64,000 nt of DNA, taken from positions 124,001-188,000 of the forward strand of contig NZ_LT632322.1 in assembly GCF_900119705.1 (NCBI RefSeq), read 5' to 3'. How positions within the stretch are numbered: position 1 is the stretch's first letter; the number at the start of each line of letters is the position of its first letter. The notes under the pieces are model-generated. The model searched no databases, was not told where the DNA came from, and saw nothing but the letters and a program-made list of their open reading frames with translations. This DNA comes from Murdochiella vaginalis (lineage in GTDB: Bacteria; Bacillota; Clostridia; Tissierellales; Peptoniphilaceae). Shown here in pieces: positions 36,516 to 46,500 of this stretch. Made by a program: the position numbers and the translations under genes.

Positions 36516-37781
36516 ATGGGGTTTATTAAGGCTTTCACAGGCGCGTTGGGCGGAACCTTCGCCGATCAATGGTTGGACTTTTACCTTCCGGATGGCTCCA
36601 TTCCGGCAACGGCGGCGATTTTCCCTGCAAAACCGCAGGGAACAAACCAAGGGCGCGGTTCCAATACCAAGGGCAATGCCAATATCATCAGTAACGGCAG
36701 TAAAATCATCGTTCCCGAAGGAACGGCGCTCATCACCATGCAGGATGGGCAAATTACCGGTATCGTTGCCGAAGCCGGCGGATTTATCTTCCGCTCGGAC
36801 GATATCAATTCCCAAAGCATTTTTGCCGGCGACGGTCCGGTCGCTTCGCTGATCCAGTCCACATGGGAAAAAATTAAATTTGGCGGCCAGGTTGGCTCAC
36901 AGCAACTGGCCTTTTACGTGAACCTAAAGGAAATCCCGAACAACCGCTTCGGTACACAAGGCGAAATCTATTGGGATGATGCCTTCTTCGGCACGCAGGT
37001 CGGTGCGGTCACGCGCGGCACCTACACCTTAAAAATTGTCGATCCGCTTTTATTCGTAAAGAATTTTGTTCCACAAAAATATTTGCTGGCGGATGCACCG
37101 GTGTTCGATTTTTCGGATATGGATAACGATGCCGCTTCCCAGCTGTTCAATGAAGTCGTGGGAAGCCTTTCCGCCGCCTTCTCGAACTATACCAATGATC
37201 CGAGTCGAGGCAACCGCATGAGCAAGATTCAAGGCGACCAGATCGGTTTTGCACAGTCGCTTTCCCTTGCCGTCGAAGAAGGTTTCCAATGGAAAACGGA
37301 TAGAGGTCTTGTCATTGTAAAGACGGCCATACTTGCGATCGAATACGACGAAGACACCAAGAAGCTGATGTCGGATGTCAAGAAAGCGGATGCGCTTTCC
37401 GGCAGCCGCGGAAACGCGTTTTTCCAACAAGCTGCAGCAAGAGGATTGCAGTCGGCAGGTGAAAATGGCGGCGGCGCCAATATGGCCTTTATGGGCATGG
37501 GCATGAATGCGACCGGAAATATGATGTCCGGCACGCAACAGCCCAATACGCCAAGCTCCTATCAGCCCAATTTCGGCGCAGCACAAATGAATCAGGGCCA
37601 GCCGCAACAGGCTCCCTCCCAACAGCAAGCACAACCGCAGCAGCAAAATGCGCCGTCTCCGTCGAACCAGAGTCCGGAAGATCCGACGGAAAAATTGATT
37701 AAGATGAAGAAGCTTTTGGATGCCGGCGTCATCACGGAAGAAGAATTCAACAAAATGAAGTCCGACCTCCTGGGTCTGTAA
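36516..37781 (+). CDS. SPFH-domain protein with C-terminal SHOCT-like tail (YdjI-like)
   Basis: A 421-residue protein. Residues about 1-290 form an SPFH/virion-core-like domain starting MGFIKAFTGALGG, similar in plan to the protein at 20624-21967 (both have an NGSKIIV/NGSLIQV-EG segment followed by an LxxDGG/MQDGQ turn). A Gln/Pro-rich linker (about 320-385) follows. The last 30 residues (LIKMKKLLDAGVITEEEFNKMK) are a SHOCT motif, a short helix pair often found on membrane-associated proteins. AAGGAGG precedes ATG 36516; the longer frame to 36420 has no ribosome site. It is 13 bp ahead of a zinc-ribbon membrane protein, so the two likely act together. Confidence 0.82.
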   Translation: MGFIKAFTGALGGTFADQWLDFYLPDGSIPATAAIFPAKPQGTNQGRGSNTKGNANIISNGSKIIVPEGTALITMQDGQITGIVAEAGGFIFRSDDINSQSIFAGDGPVASLIQSTWEKIKFGGQVGSQQLAFYVNLKEIPNNRFGTQGEIYWDDAFFGTQVGAVTRGTYTLKIVDPLLFVKNFVPQKYLLADAPVFDFSDMDNDAASQLFNEVVGSLSAAFSNYTNDPSRGNRMSKIQGDQIGFAQSLSLAVEEGFQWKTDRGLVIVKTAILAIEYDEDTKKLMSDVKKADALSGSRGNAFFQQAAARGLQSAGENGGGANMAFMGMGMNATGNMMSGTQQPNTPSSYQPNFGAAQMNQGQPQQAPSQQQAQPQQQNAPSPSNQSPEDPTEKLIKMKKLLDAGVITEEEFNKMKSDLLGL

Positions 37782-37794
37782 AGAGAGGTGGTTT

Positions 37795-39333
37795 ATGAAT
37801 GCGGAAAATAAGGAAGAGAAAGTCATAAACACGCCAACCGCGCAAAAAGACGGACAGGTGAAATGTCCAAAATGTGGTTCCACCGATATTGAAACCAATA
37901 CCAAAACGGGAAAACTGCGTTGCAATTTCTGTCGTCATGAATTCGAGTTGGAGCTTGCCCCGGAAGATCAAGATATCCGTACGTTGGAAGGCACGTCTTT
38001 GCGAAGCGGCGCACAGGATATCGACGAGAACAGCGAGGACATCATTACCCTGAAATGTGAGAGCTGCGGCGCGGAAGTCGTCATCGACACGAAAACATCC
38101 ACGCAGGCGCGATGCCACTGGTGTCGCAACACGCTATCTCTGAACAATCAGATTCCCAACGGTGCCGTCCCGGACGTCATTCTGCCGTTTTCCGTCTCCA
38201 AAGAACAAGCGCAGGAAAAGATCAACGCCTTTGTGCAGAAGCGAAGATTTTTTGCTCATCCGCAATTCACGAAGGAATTTACGACCGAAAATATTTGCGG
38301 CGTCTATATGCCCTATATGCTGGTGGATGTGAATGCGCATATGCACCTTTCGGGCAAAGGGGAAATTGAAACTGCCACGCGAGAAGTCGGCGAAGAAGGC
38401 CATAAGCACATCGAATACGATGCGGATGTCTATCATGTGGAACGCGAGTTCGATATCTTTGTGGACGATCTTTCCATTGAGTCCAGCAGCGATAAACTGG
38501 ATTATTCCTCCAAAGAAAAGACCACGAACATCATCAATGCGGTGATGCCTTTCGACACCGAAAATTGCGTCACGTTCAATTCCAACTATCTCAAGGGCTA
38601 TACGTCCGAAAAACGTGACACCAATATCGGAACATTAAAAGAGGTTGTCGATGCACAAAGTTCCGACGTGGCAAGACTTGCGGCACAGGATAGCCTCGAA
38701 CAATATGACCGTGGCGTCTGCTGGGAACATGAGGACTATGAAGTCAAGGGCGATTCCTGGAAAGCCGCCTATTTGCCGATTTGGCTCTACAGCTATATGC
38801 AAACCAAAGGCAAAAAGCATCAGCTGCACTATGTCGCCGTCAATGCCCGCACCGAAGAAACCATGGGAAGCGTCCCCATCAACTTTCAGAAGCTGTTACT
38901 CACTTCCTTCCTGGTGGAAATCGGCGGCGCCCTGTTGGCCTTTATCCTGAATATGGTTGCGATGATGGATATCTTCCATAACACGGATATTCAAGAATAC
39001 CGCGAATATGCATGGCTGCTTTTGCTGTCGGGCCTTGTATTCTATTACACGATGTATCTGCGCTATCGCAATTCCAATCAGCGGCACCATTACGAAAAAG
39101 AAACGAAGCATGAGCTGTCCAACCTCGTTCAGGTGGACGATTTTCTGGAGAGTAAATATGGCCTGAATTACGCTCGCATCTTAGGCGAAAATAGCGAAGA
39201 CTTGAAAGGCAATAAGCTGGATTTGACAAAGGATGCGAAGCTCAAAAAAGCGATCGAAAAAGGCGTTCTTGACGAAGCCATAGAAAACCAGAAGCGCTTA
39301 GAAGAAATGGATCGAAAAGACGCCGGCGAATAA
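37795..39333 (+). CDS. TFIIB-type zinc-ribbon membrane protein (YdjG-like)
   Basis: A 512-residue protein. Two zinc ribbons are at the N-terminus: CPKCG...CNFC (about 23-45) and CESCG...CHWC (about 87-109). A large soluble region follows, and two hydrophobic segments are near 366-388 and 400-416. The C-terminus is charged and coil-prone. In B. subtilis a TFIIB-ribbon membrane protein of this plan (YdjG) is encoded with an SPFH protein and PspA. Here the SPFH gene is directly upstream but no PspA is seen. GAGAGGTGG precedes ATG 37795. Zinc binding and membrane location are visible from sequence; a stress-sensing role is inference. Confidence 0.78.
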   Translation: MNAENKEEKVINTPTAQKDGQVKCPKCGSTDIETNTKTGKLRCNFCRHEFELELAPEDQDIRTLEGTSLRSGAQDIDENSEDIITLKCESCGAEVVIDTKTSTQARCHWCRNTLSLNNQIPNGAVPDVILPFSVSKEQAQEKINAFVQKRRFFAHPQFTKEFTTENICGVYMPYMLVDVNAHMHLSGKGEIETATREVGEEGHKHIEYDADVYHVEREFDIFVDDLSIESSSDKLDYSSKEKTTNIINAVMPFDTENCVTFNSNYLKGYTSEKRDTNIGTLKEVVDAQSSDVARLAAQDSLEQYDRGVCWEHEDYEVKGDSWKAAYLPIWLYSYMQTKGKKHQLHYVAVNARTEETMGSVPINFQKLLLTSFLVEIGGALLAFILNMVAMMDIFHNTDIQEYREYAWLLLLSGLVFYYTMYLRYRNSNQRHHYEKETKHELSNLVQVDDFLESKYGLNYARILGENSEDLKGNKLDLTKDAKLKKAIEKGVLDEAIENQKRLEEMDRKDAGE

Positions 39334-39408
39334 GCTTCCGCTTCGGGACGACAACACGAAACGCACACGAAGCGAACCGAAAAAGCGCAGACCTACGCTT
39401 TTCTGTAG

Positions 39409-39454
39409 AAAAGGAGCCGTGGCAGGAAATCTCTCCCCGACCACGGCTCTTTTT
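39409..39454. terminator. Bidirectional terminator between zinc-ribbon and response-regulator genes
   Basis: GAGCCGTGG and CCACGGCTC pair around an 18-base loop, with an A tract on one side and CTTTTTAT on the other. It ends the plus-strand module and the minus-strand two-component operon. A second small hairpin, AAAAGCG/CGCTTTT, lies at about 39381-39401. Confidence 0.85.
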
Positions 39455-39484
39455 ATATGTCAAAAGATGTCGACATGCCAAATC

Positions 39485-40111
39485 TTACTCCTCTTCGATC
39501 ACAAAGCCCGTGATACGCGATTGGATGGCGAGTTGTGTGCGACTGGAAAATCCCGTTTTTTCCAAGAGGTGCTTAATATGAGTCTTCACCGTATTGGGAG
39601 AAATATGCAATTTCTCCGCGATTTCCTCGTTCCCGGCACCTGTGGTAAGAAGGCGCAGCACCTCAATTTCGCGCGGGGTGAGATCGGTTGATTTGGTCAA
39701 GCCCAACTGTACCTGTGGCGTTTCCGACGGATAAATGGATTCCCCGGCTAATGTACGATCCATAATCTCCAGGATGTTTTTTTCCGACACCTCTTTGTAC
39801 CAAAAACTGTCAATGCCGATTTTTTTTGCCCGTTCCATCCACGACACCTCGGGCATGCTGGTCACAGCAATAATCTTGATGTCCGGTCGCAACTGTTTTA
39901 TTTTTTCCGCCGCATCGAGGCCGTTGGAGCCATCTTGCATGAGAATGTCCATGATGACCAGATCAATGGGACTTTTCAACACATAGGTGTCTGCAAACAT
40001 TGCCGAATCAATCGAATATACCACTTCGTACTGGGGAGATTGCCGGATATACAGGGTAAAAAGCTCACGCGAGACGAATTGGTCATCAACGATCATAATT
40101 TTATAAGTCAT
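39485..40111 (-). CDS. NarL/FixJ-type response regulator
   Basis: A 208-residue response regulator. The receiver domain (about 1-120) has the acidic pair Asp9-Asp10 (IMIVDDQF), phospho-acceptor Asp55 (LVIMDILMQD), a conserved Ser/Thr in IAVTSMPEVS and Lys in FWYKEVSEKN. The LuxR HTH is at about 140-200 (LTPREIEVLRLLTTGAGNEEIA, then NTVKTHIKHLLEKTGF). It should be phosphorylated by the kinase gene upstream, which it overlaps by 11 bp. AAAGGGGAAAGC precedes ATG 40111. The target genes are unknown. Confidence 0.93.
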   Translation of the reverse strand: MTYKIMIVDDQFVSRELFTLYIRQSPQYEVVYSIDSAMFADTYVLKSPIDLVIMDILMQDGSNGLDAAEKIKQLRPDIKIIAVTSMPEVSWMERAKKIGIDSFWYKEVSEKNILEIMDRTLAGESIYPSETPQVQLGLTKSTDLTPREIEVLRLLTTGAGNEEIAEKLHISPNTVKTHIKHLLEKTGFSSRTQLAIQSRITGFVIEEE

Positions 40112-41369
40112 TGCTTTCCCCTTTCGGCCAAGACAGTGCGAGTGCAAAAGACGGCGTCGTCGAGACGGACATTTCGCCGCCATAGAGCGTGATACGTTCC
40201 CGAATGTTTTTTAATCCGCCCTTTTCGCGGATGGGCGCGTTCGGTACCGTCCCGTCATTTCGAATCGTACAACGAGTCATCCCGTCCTCTTGCTCGAGCG
40301 TAATATCGATATTTTTTGCCGCTCCATGACGGATCGCATTATTCAACGCCTCATGTACGATATCCACAAAAACGGAGAGCTCCTTTTCTTCGGTAGGTAG
40401 CGCCCCTTGCAGATGCATCTCTACCCCGATTGCCTGAGCGGTGGACAATAGTTTTTCCCACGCCGTATATACTTTGGGCGGATCCGATTTTTCCTCCAAC
40501 ACCAATAGACTTTCCCGCCACAGCTGGAGCAGGCGGTCTCGGTCTTCCCGGCTTTTTTCTTTCTTTTCTAAGTAGTGTTTGCAATAAATCAACGATTGAC
40601 CAATTTTATCATGGATATGGATTTTGGCCTGGAGGATTTCCTTTTGCCTCGTGTATTCGCTCACCCGCTTCTGGTAGTTTTTCAGATGCGCGTTACGCTG
40701 TTGAATTTCGACATTTTTCTTTTTTATCTCCTCATATAATGCCCATTCAAGCGTAATGTCGTAGGCCAAGGTTTCCTTCACATCCCCATGAAAAATCACC
40801 TGAATCAGCCAAATGTTTTGCTGGCTCTGAATCACCAGGGGATCGCGTTGCAGAATGGTTGCCCTCGGCTCGATTTGATTGGCCCGAATCGCCTCGGCAC
40901 AGGCGACGTCATTGACAAGCCACTTTCCGAACACGGCATAGCTGATCTCTTGCATGGTGCGATTGACCAACAAGGGAGTTCCATCCAATCGCGAAAAGCA
41001 CACGCCGTCCGGAAGATTATCCAAACTTTCCTTAATCGAATTTCTCCCGATTTCTTTTTTACGGTTCCGTTGAATCCACCGGATAAAAAGCATTTCCAGA
41101 AGGAAAAGGACGACAAGAAAAGCGATCAGGTACCGGACCGAAAGCGGCAAAAACCACCTGCCGAGGCGCATTTTATGGCTCCCGATCTCCGCTAAAACCT
41201 GTGCTGCCAAAAAGCAGGCGGAAAAGAGGAGGAGGCTGCCGAGAACGACACGGAAATTGGGCCGCATATCCATCATTTCAACGACAATTCGAATGCTGAT
41301 CATCAGCAGAAAAAGACAGATAACAAAGAGAAGAGCGAGGGTTCCTTCCGGTACGCTATACAATGTCAT
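40101..41369 (-). CDS. Sensor histidine kinase (HisKA_3/NarX-like)
   Basis: A 422-residue kinase. Three hydrophobic segments lie in the first 100 residues (about 8-30, 41-60 and 78-97). A PAS-like region (about 110-210) and a coiled coil follow. The phospho-acceptor His253 is in HIHDKIGQSL, which is the HD-containing motif of the NarX/DesK class. The ATPase part has HEALNNAIRHGA and GGLKNIRERITLYGG. It forms a cognate pair with the NarL-type regulator. AAGGAGAAGCGC precedes ATG 41369, which overlaps the upstream gene by 14 bp. Confidence 0.9.
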   Translation of the reverse strand: MTLYSVPEGTLALLFVICLFLLMISIRIVVEMMDMRPNFRVVLGSLLLFSACFLAAQVLAEIGSHKMRLGRWFLPLSVRYLIAFLVVLFLLEMLFIRWIQRNRKKEIGRNSIKESLDNLPDGVCFSRLDGTPLLVNRTMQEISYAVFGKWLVNDVACAEAIRANQIEPRATILQRDPLVIQSQQNIWLIQVIFHGDVKETLAYDITLEWALYEEIKKKNVEIQQRNAHLKNYQKRVSEYTRQKEILQAKIHIHDKIGQSLIYCKHYLEKKEKSREDRDRLLQLWRESLLVLEEKSDPPKVYTAWEKLLSTAQAIGVEMHLQGALPTEEKELSVFVDIVHEALNNAIRHGAAKNIDITLEQEDGMTRCTIRNDGTVPNAPIREKGGLKNIRERITLYGGEMSVSTTPSFALALSWPKGESNDL

Positions 41370-43014
41370 GCGCTTCTCCTTCCACCGTAATCTGCCAGAA
41401 AGAATGCACGCCTTTCCGTTGCTCCTCCATGTGAACTACGACGCCATCTTCCCTCTCCGCAATCCGATCCCGGATGGAAAAATGCTTGGTTGTCTCCAAT
41501 GCCATGGTCCATACCGGGCATTTTCCTTGTTGTTTCAGAGCAATCGACAGCGAAGAAAGAAACGGAAAATGAAGCTCCAGAATGGTTTGAAACACCTCGT
41601 ACAGTCGTAAACACACCGCGGCATCCACAAGATCGTTGCTTTGCCACTGCAAATCGGTTGTAACGCCTCGTAATTGTAGGTAATGGAGCGATTCGGTAAT
41701 GGCTAAACCGAGTTCGGCAAGAGAGAGCTGTTCTTTCGTTTTGGCCAATAAAAACAAATTGGAGTAGCGTTTGATATACACATTGTAAATGCAGGCGTCC
41801 TTCAGGGCATTTTCAAACACTTCTTCCTCTTCCGGCATATGGGCGATGATCTCTTCCAGACGGCGAAATTGCGGATTCAACTTAGCGTCAATCGCCGAGC
41901 GGATTTGCTTCTGTTCATCCAGTTTCGCCATTTTTTCCTTTAGTTTATTGTCCGCATCAAGAAGATCATTTTCGCTCATCATGTCCTCGTTTAACGCGAA
42001 AAGGCGGGTTTTTAAAGCGTTAAAATCCGTCAGATCTACAAACCAGAAAGATCTTCCACCCTGAATTTCTGCGCTTTCCAAAAGCGTATTGGCATCAAGA
42101 GACACCGGATGTGCCTTGGTCTCTATGAGCAGATCGCGGCTGACCGCAGGTCCTTTGTTGGGAGCAATCACTGTCTCCCCCTTTGCATTCATGATGCCGA
42201 TATTGAGTGCGGACATTTTTAAAAAACGCCCATACCCTCTATTGGAAGGCAAAAGTCGCATAAACACCAACGCTTCAATGAATAAAAGAACCATTAAAAT
42301 ATTGAATTCCGCGCTTTTTACGAGCAGGCGGACGGGATAAAACGGTTTCCAATCGAAAACATAGAGCAATGTATAGAGCATCCACAAGGAGAGAATTCCT
42401 ATCGGCAGCACAATCGGCCGGAATTGTTTTGTTGCAAAAGACGGAATGAGTGTATGGATAATTGTGGCGATCGCCAAAAGCAAGATGTAGAGAAGTACTA
42501 AATAAAATACCGGGCCGTATTGATGAGACCCTTTATCGGTCAGGGAAAACGCAAGACCGTGGAACGCATTTGTCAAAATCAGCAACACAAGAAGCTCTGT
42601 CGGAATCCACAACAGATTCCAACGCCTATTGATGCGTTCCTGTTCCGACTTGGAGATCAACAAGGAGGTAATAAATACGAGATGGACAATGTTGAGCGTG
42701 AAACAATAGTAGCCATAGCGAATATACTGTTTCGCCACCGGATTTTCCAACAAAATTTCGTACTTTACGGTCCGCAACGCCAAGTAGCCCATCAGCAGCA
42801 AGCTGATGCACTGAAAAAGGCGAATCGAAGACGTGCGCAATAAGCGATTCTCCATGTTCCGGCACCACAAGAAAACGATAAAGCCATACAGAGAGAAAAT
42901 CACAACATGCACCGAAAAAGGAATCCCGTGAAAGGCATCCAAAAAATGCAAAGCGATCGCTGCGAATACGGAAAGAAGGGAAAGACAATAACTTAGCATC
43001 TCTTTACGATACAT
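41356..43014 (-). CDS. Seven/eight-TM protein with degenerate kinase-like cytoplasmic part
   Basis: A 552-residue membrane protein. The first 265 residues hold seven or eight hydrophobic segments, like 7TM or 5TM sensor regions of quorum-type kinases. Next come a PAS-like stretch (KMSALNIGIMNAKGETVIAPNKG) and a coiled coil (about 355-395). The C-terminal region has the spacing of a kinase core but lacks a recognisable HxxH/HD box and the Asn box; where N-box sequence is expected it reads RLYEVFQTILELHFPF. It therefore looks like a pseudokinase. It is the first gene of the operon, overlapping the active kinase by 14 bp. AAAGGAGGAACT precedes ATG 43014. The ligand and role are unknown. Confidence 0.6.
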   Translation of the reverse strand: MYRKEMLSYCLSLLSVFAAIALHFLDAFHGIPFSVHVVIFSLYGFIVFLWCRNMENRLLRTSSIRLFQCISLLLMGYLALRTVKYEILLENPVAKQYIRYGYYCFTLNIVHLVFITSLLISKSEQERINRRWNLLWIPTELLVLLILTNAFHGLAFSLTDKGSHQYGPVFYLVLLYILLLAIATIIHTLIPSFATKQFRPIVLPIGILSLWMLYTLLYVFDWKPFYPVRLLVKSAEFNILMVLLFIEALVFMRLLPSNRGYGRFLKMSALNIGIMNAKGETVIAPNKGPAVSRDLLIETKAHPVSLDANTLLESAEIQGGRSFWFVDLTDFNALKTRLFALNEDMMSENDLLDADNKLKEKMAKLDEQKQIRSAIDAKLNPQFRRLEEIIAHMPEEEEVFENALKDACIYNVYIKRYSNLFLLAKTKEQLSLAELGLAITESLHYLQLRGVTTDLQWQSNDLVDAAVCLRLYEVFQTILELHFPFLSSLSIALKQQGKCPVWTMALETTKHFSIRDRIAEREDGVVVHMEEQRKGVHSFWQITVEGEAHDIV

Positions 43015-43091
43015 AGTTCCTCCTTTCGCGCGGATGGGCATAAAGCATGATGCGCTTAACAATGAGCTTTTCTTGCGCATAACTTTTCCTT

Positions 43092-43412
43092 TTGATTATA
43101 ACAAGAAGTTTTTCGTTGTACTATTGGTGCCTTTCCGGCTGCTCCCCATCTCCTCCGTCTGGAGATTATTATTTGGTGCAGGGCGATCATACCTTTACGG
43201 CGGAATGGAAGGAAAATCCCGCAACTTCGGATCCGTCCTCGGCAAATCCGGTCACGCCGCATGATGCCTTAGCAGAGGCCGGAAGCACGACCAACAAAGA
43301 GAACGTTGCACCGAAAACGAATGATAACGCCATCTTTCTCGTCAGCGCCTTGACGTTCCTTGCGATCACCGGTGGAATGCGCTATATATGTAGAAAAGAG
43401 AACGAACAGTAG
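43092..43412 (+). pseudogene. C-terminal remnant of a sortase-anchored surface protein
   Basis: An open frame of 106 codons without a credible start (TTG 43092, no ribosome site, in-frame stop just upstream). The middle part, YYLVQGDHTFTAEWKE, looks like the end of a repeat unit in surface proteins. It then has a Ser/Pro/Glu linker, APKTNDN, a hydrophobic segment (AIFLVSALTFLAITGGM) and a basic tail RKENEQ: a cell-wall sorting signal in which the Gly of PKTG is replaced by Asn. A strong terminator follows its stop, as expected of a former gene end. The large N-terminal part is absent. It could be a relic of deletion or recombination with the neighbouring surface protein. Confidence 0.55.
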
Positions 43413-43432
43413 TCTTCCACTTTTAAGAAAGA

Positions 43433-43471
43433 AAAGCCGCTCGAATGCACTATGCATCGAGCGGTTTTTTT
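43433..43471 (+). terminator. Terminator after surface-protein remnant
   Basis: CCGCTCGA/TCGAGCGG, with TGCA/TGCA inside, is followed by TTTTTTT. The T-run side fits plus-strand transcription. Confidence 0.85.
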
Positions 43472-43529
43472 CTGTTCTTATTTTCCGAAGGCTTCTAAGC
43501 AGCTTGGCTCAAAAGTCCTCAACTCCACA

Positions 43530-46500
43530 CTATTCTCTGCCCCTCTTTTTCAACGTCGCATAGGCTGCGATGCTTACGATACCCATGCCGCATAATGCCA
43601 TTAGAAGTGTGATTTCTCCCGTTTTAGGTGCCTTGTTATTCTTTGCTTTATGCGTTTTCTTTGCGCTTTCATTCGTGGGCGAGACAGACGATTCAACCGG
43701 ATTTTCCGAAAAACCCGGTTGTTCGGAAACGTCCGAAGAACTGGTCGCATTTTCGCTGTTGTCTGAAGGTTTCCACGGTCTAAATGTTTTTTCCGTATTG
43801 GTCACGATAAATCCGTCTTCGACGGTTCCCGTTATCGATACCATGAACCGCTTTCCATTGAGGCGGATTTGGTCATTTTCATTCACGCCGACTTCCTGAA
43901 CGGAATAGGTGTAGGCTTTCCCCACTGCATCCGTTCGCTCCATGGATGGGAATTTCCCCATCCAGTTTTCTTCCGCTTTTAGTGTGAGCGTTTTGCCCGG
44001 CATGGGAACTCCATTTTGCAGCAGCTGCACGATCACTTCTTGAACCGGCGGCTTGACCATATCTTTACCATGACTATCCTTCCAGAACTTGGTGACCGGA
44101 ATTTCCACTCCCTTATCAAGAATGGCGGCATTAAAAACAGCGTGCTTCATCAGGGGATTAAGGGTCTTCTCTGCTGTGGTTCCCACATTGTCGTTGATTG
44201 TCTTGACGTCGTTATCTTGTGTTTGTTTGTCCATAAACACATCACTGTTCCGCTTGATAAAGCGAACCGAATATTCTCCTCTTCGATAGACCTTAAAAGT
44301 GTACTTGCCGTTTGCATCCGTCTGTACACGATACGGTTGATCGTTTTCGTCAAGGGCCACATCGCCGGTTTTCTTGTCTATCAGCTCGACGGTACGATTG
44401 GCTACACCGTTCTCGTCTTTATCACGCAGGCCATTCTCGTTGTTATCATCGAAGACAATCCAGGAAACCTGATAGGTCGAAAACGTAACGTTCACCTTGT
44501 TGGCTTCCGCATAAAGTATGTTATCCGTAGACAGCGCACAAGTGTTAACCGTTAAAGCGCCGTCCGAAAGAGATGGGTTCATAGGAAGGAGAGCGGGTAC
44601 AAGGACATTGAGCTCTGTTCTTGCAGGAATCTTTTCTCCTTTTTTCAATTGAAGGCAAAAGCTCTTGATATCGGAGGCCATCTTTCCCTGATTCAACACC
44701 TCTTCTTTCGTAAACCACTCCCCATCTCGCACACTCTCTAAATTTTCTCCTTGTTCAGCGAGTTGATAGGTTACAGCAAATTTCTTCATCGCTTCGCTAT
44801 TCTCCGGGAGATCCTCCAAAAAGCCTGCAAGTTGAATCGGATATTCCGAATCTCGAGCAGGATATTGTCCATCTTTATCCGCAGCAATACTATGATCTCC
44901 AATATAGGGCAACACATCCAATGCCGAAGCCGAAAAGCAATCAGCATACGTATTATTAAAAATTTTGATATTGTAGAAGAATGCTTGGCCCATATCCACC
45001 GTAGCAAAGGTAGTTAAGCTCTGCGGATCAATTCCTGCCTGTTTAGTGACCAGCAATTCAGACGGTGGAATATAGTCAATCGTCGACCTTTGGGACATAA
45101 ATTGCTCTTGGGTATCGCCATCCTCGTCCAGATCCAAAACATCCGTATAGCCCATTGCCGGAAGTTGTGGCTTAATCACATCATTGTTTTCATAGATGAG
45201 ATAATAGTCCACAGTATTCATTCCGTTTTTTGCATACGGCGTGGCCGTAACCGTCGGCATCAACATCAGTGAACCGGAACTTACCACGCCCTCTTTTTTC
45301 GGATAAAAATCAGGAATGGAATATAGAAGAGCCTCTCTTCCGGTGTTTTTATAATTTGCAATTACCGTCGGTTCCCCGATGTTCTTACTGGCATAGTCCG
45401 CTAAACTCGTCTTATTTCCATAATGGAATTCCGGAGGAAGAAGAACAAGAATCTTGGTATTTTTAATGGGTTTGTCGATCCAGGGGCCCCAGTTCGCACC
45501 GAAAATGTCATAATTGGCTGACACATTAACCGGTAAGTTGACGTTGCTTCCTTGCACGTTATACGTTAACACCCTATTTTTTGCGCCATAAAACGACATA
45601 ATCGGCTGAATCGGGCCTAAATACGTATAACCCCATTGCCTATTGTCCCTTGCTATCGGCTTTATCATCGGTTCTCCAGAAGGAGTATTATACACCGAAC
45701 CACTACCTGTATATTGGTTCCAGTCCGCATAGGTTCCATTTTTGAAATATTCCCGCTCTTTCTGCGTGGGAAACGCTTGGGTGTAAAATTCAAGTAACGC
45801 ATTGTCTAGGGTAATCGGTTGATCAAATTTCAGATTCAGCTGATAATACTCTCCTGCACGGTCATCAATGGTAACCGTTTCTTGATACTTCACATTCTTT
45901 GCCAACACCACTTCGGTGCCATCGCGTTTGACGCCATAGAGCGTGTTCGGCGTTTTGGTAAAGGAGGTCATTAAATCTTCCACTCTTTGCTTCTGTTGGT
46001 CTTCGCTATACGTAACGCCCGGCCAGCCAACAAAAGCAATGCGTTGCAAGGTAAATGACTTATAATACAGACGGTTGTCCTTTCCTTCATCATCCAGAAG
46101 AATATCGCGTATACACGTAATCGTTGATGCCTGTCCTCCTTCAGGATTCATCATCGTCGATCCGTTATTCCGATTATATACTTTTAACGTATAGGTCATC
46201 CCAAGATCGGTCATATCCCGCCCGCTACGATCATAAATACGATCGTTAACAATGGTATAATGTCCTTCCGTTAAAAAATAAGGAAAAGGGTCATTTTGTT
46301 TGCCCGTGAGATTGTCTTTGAAAACTATGAGATCCCCCGTAGACTTGAACTCGATGGGATGAAAGATAAACCGAGTGGATGACTCCGGTAGCTGTCTATT
46401 CTCCTCTCCTGCATTGACTACACACGTCATCGTCACTTCATATTCTTTATTAAAGGCCATGCTTTTTGCGAGAAAAGGAACATCAAAAGTGATGCCGGAG

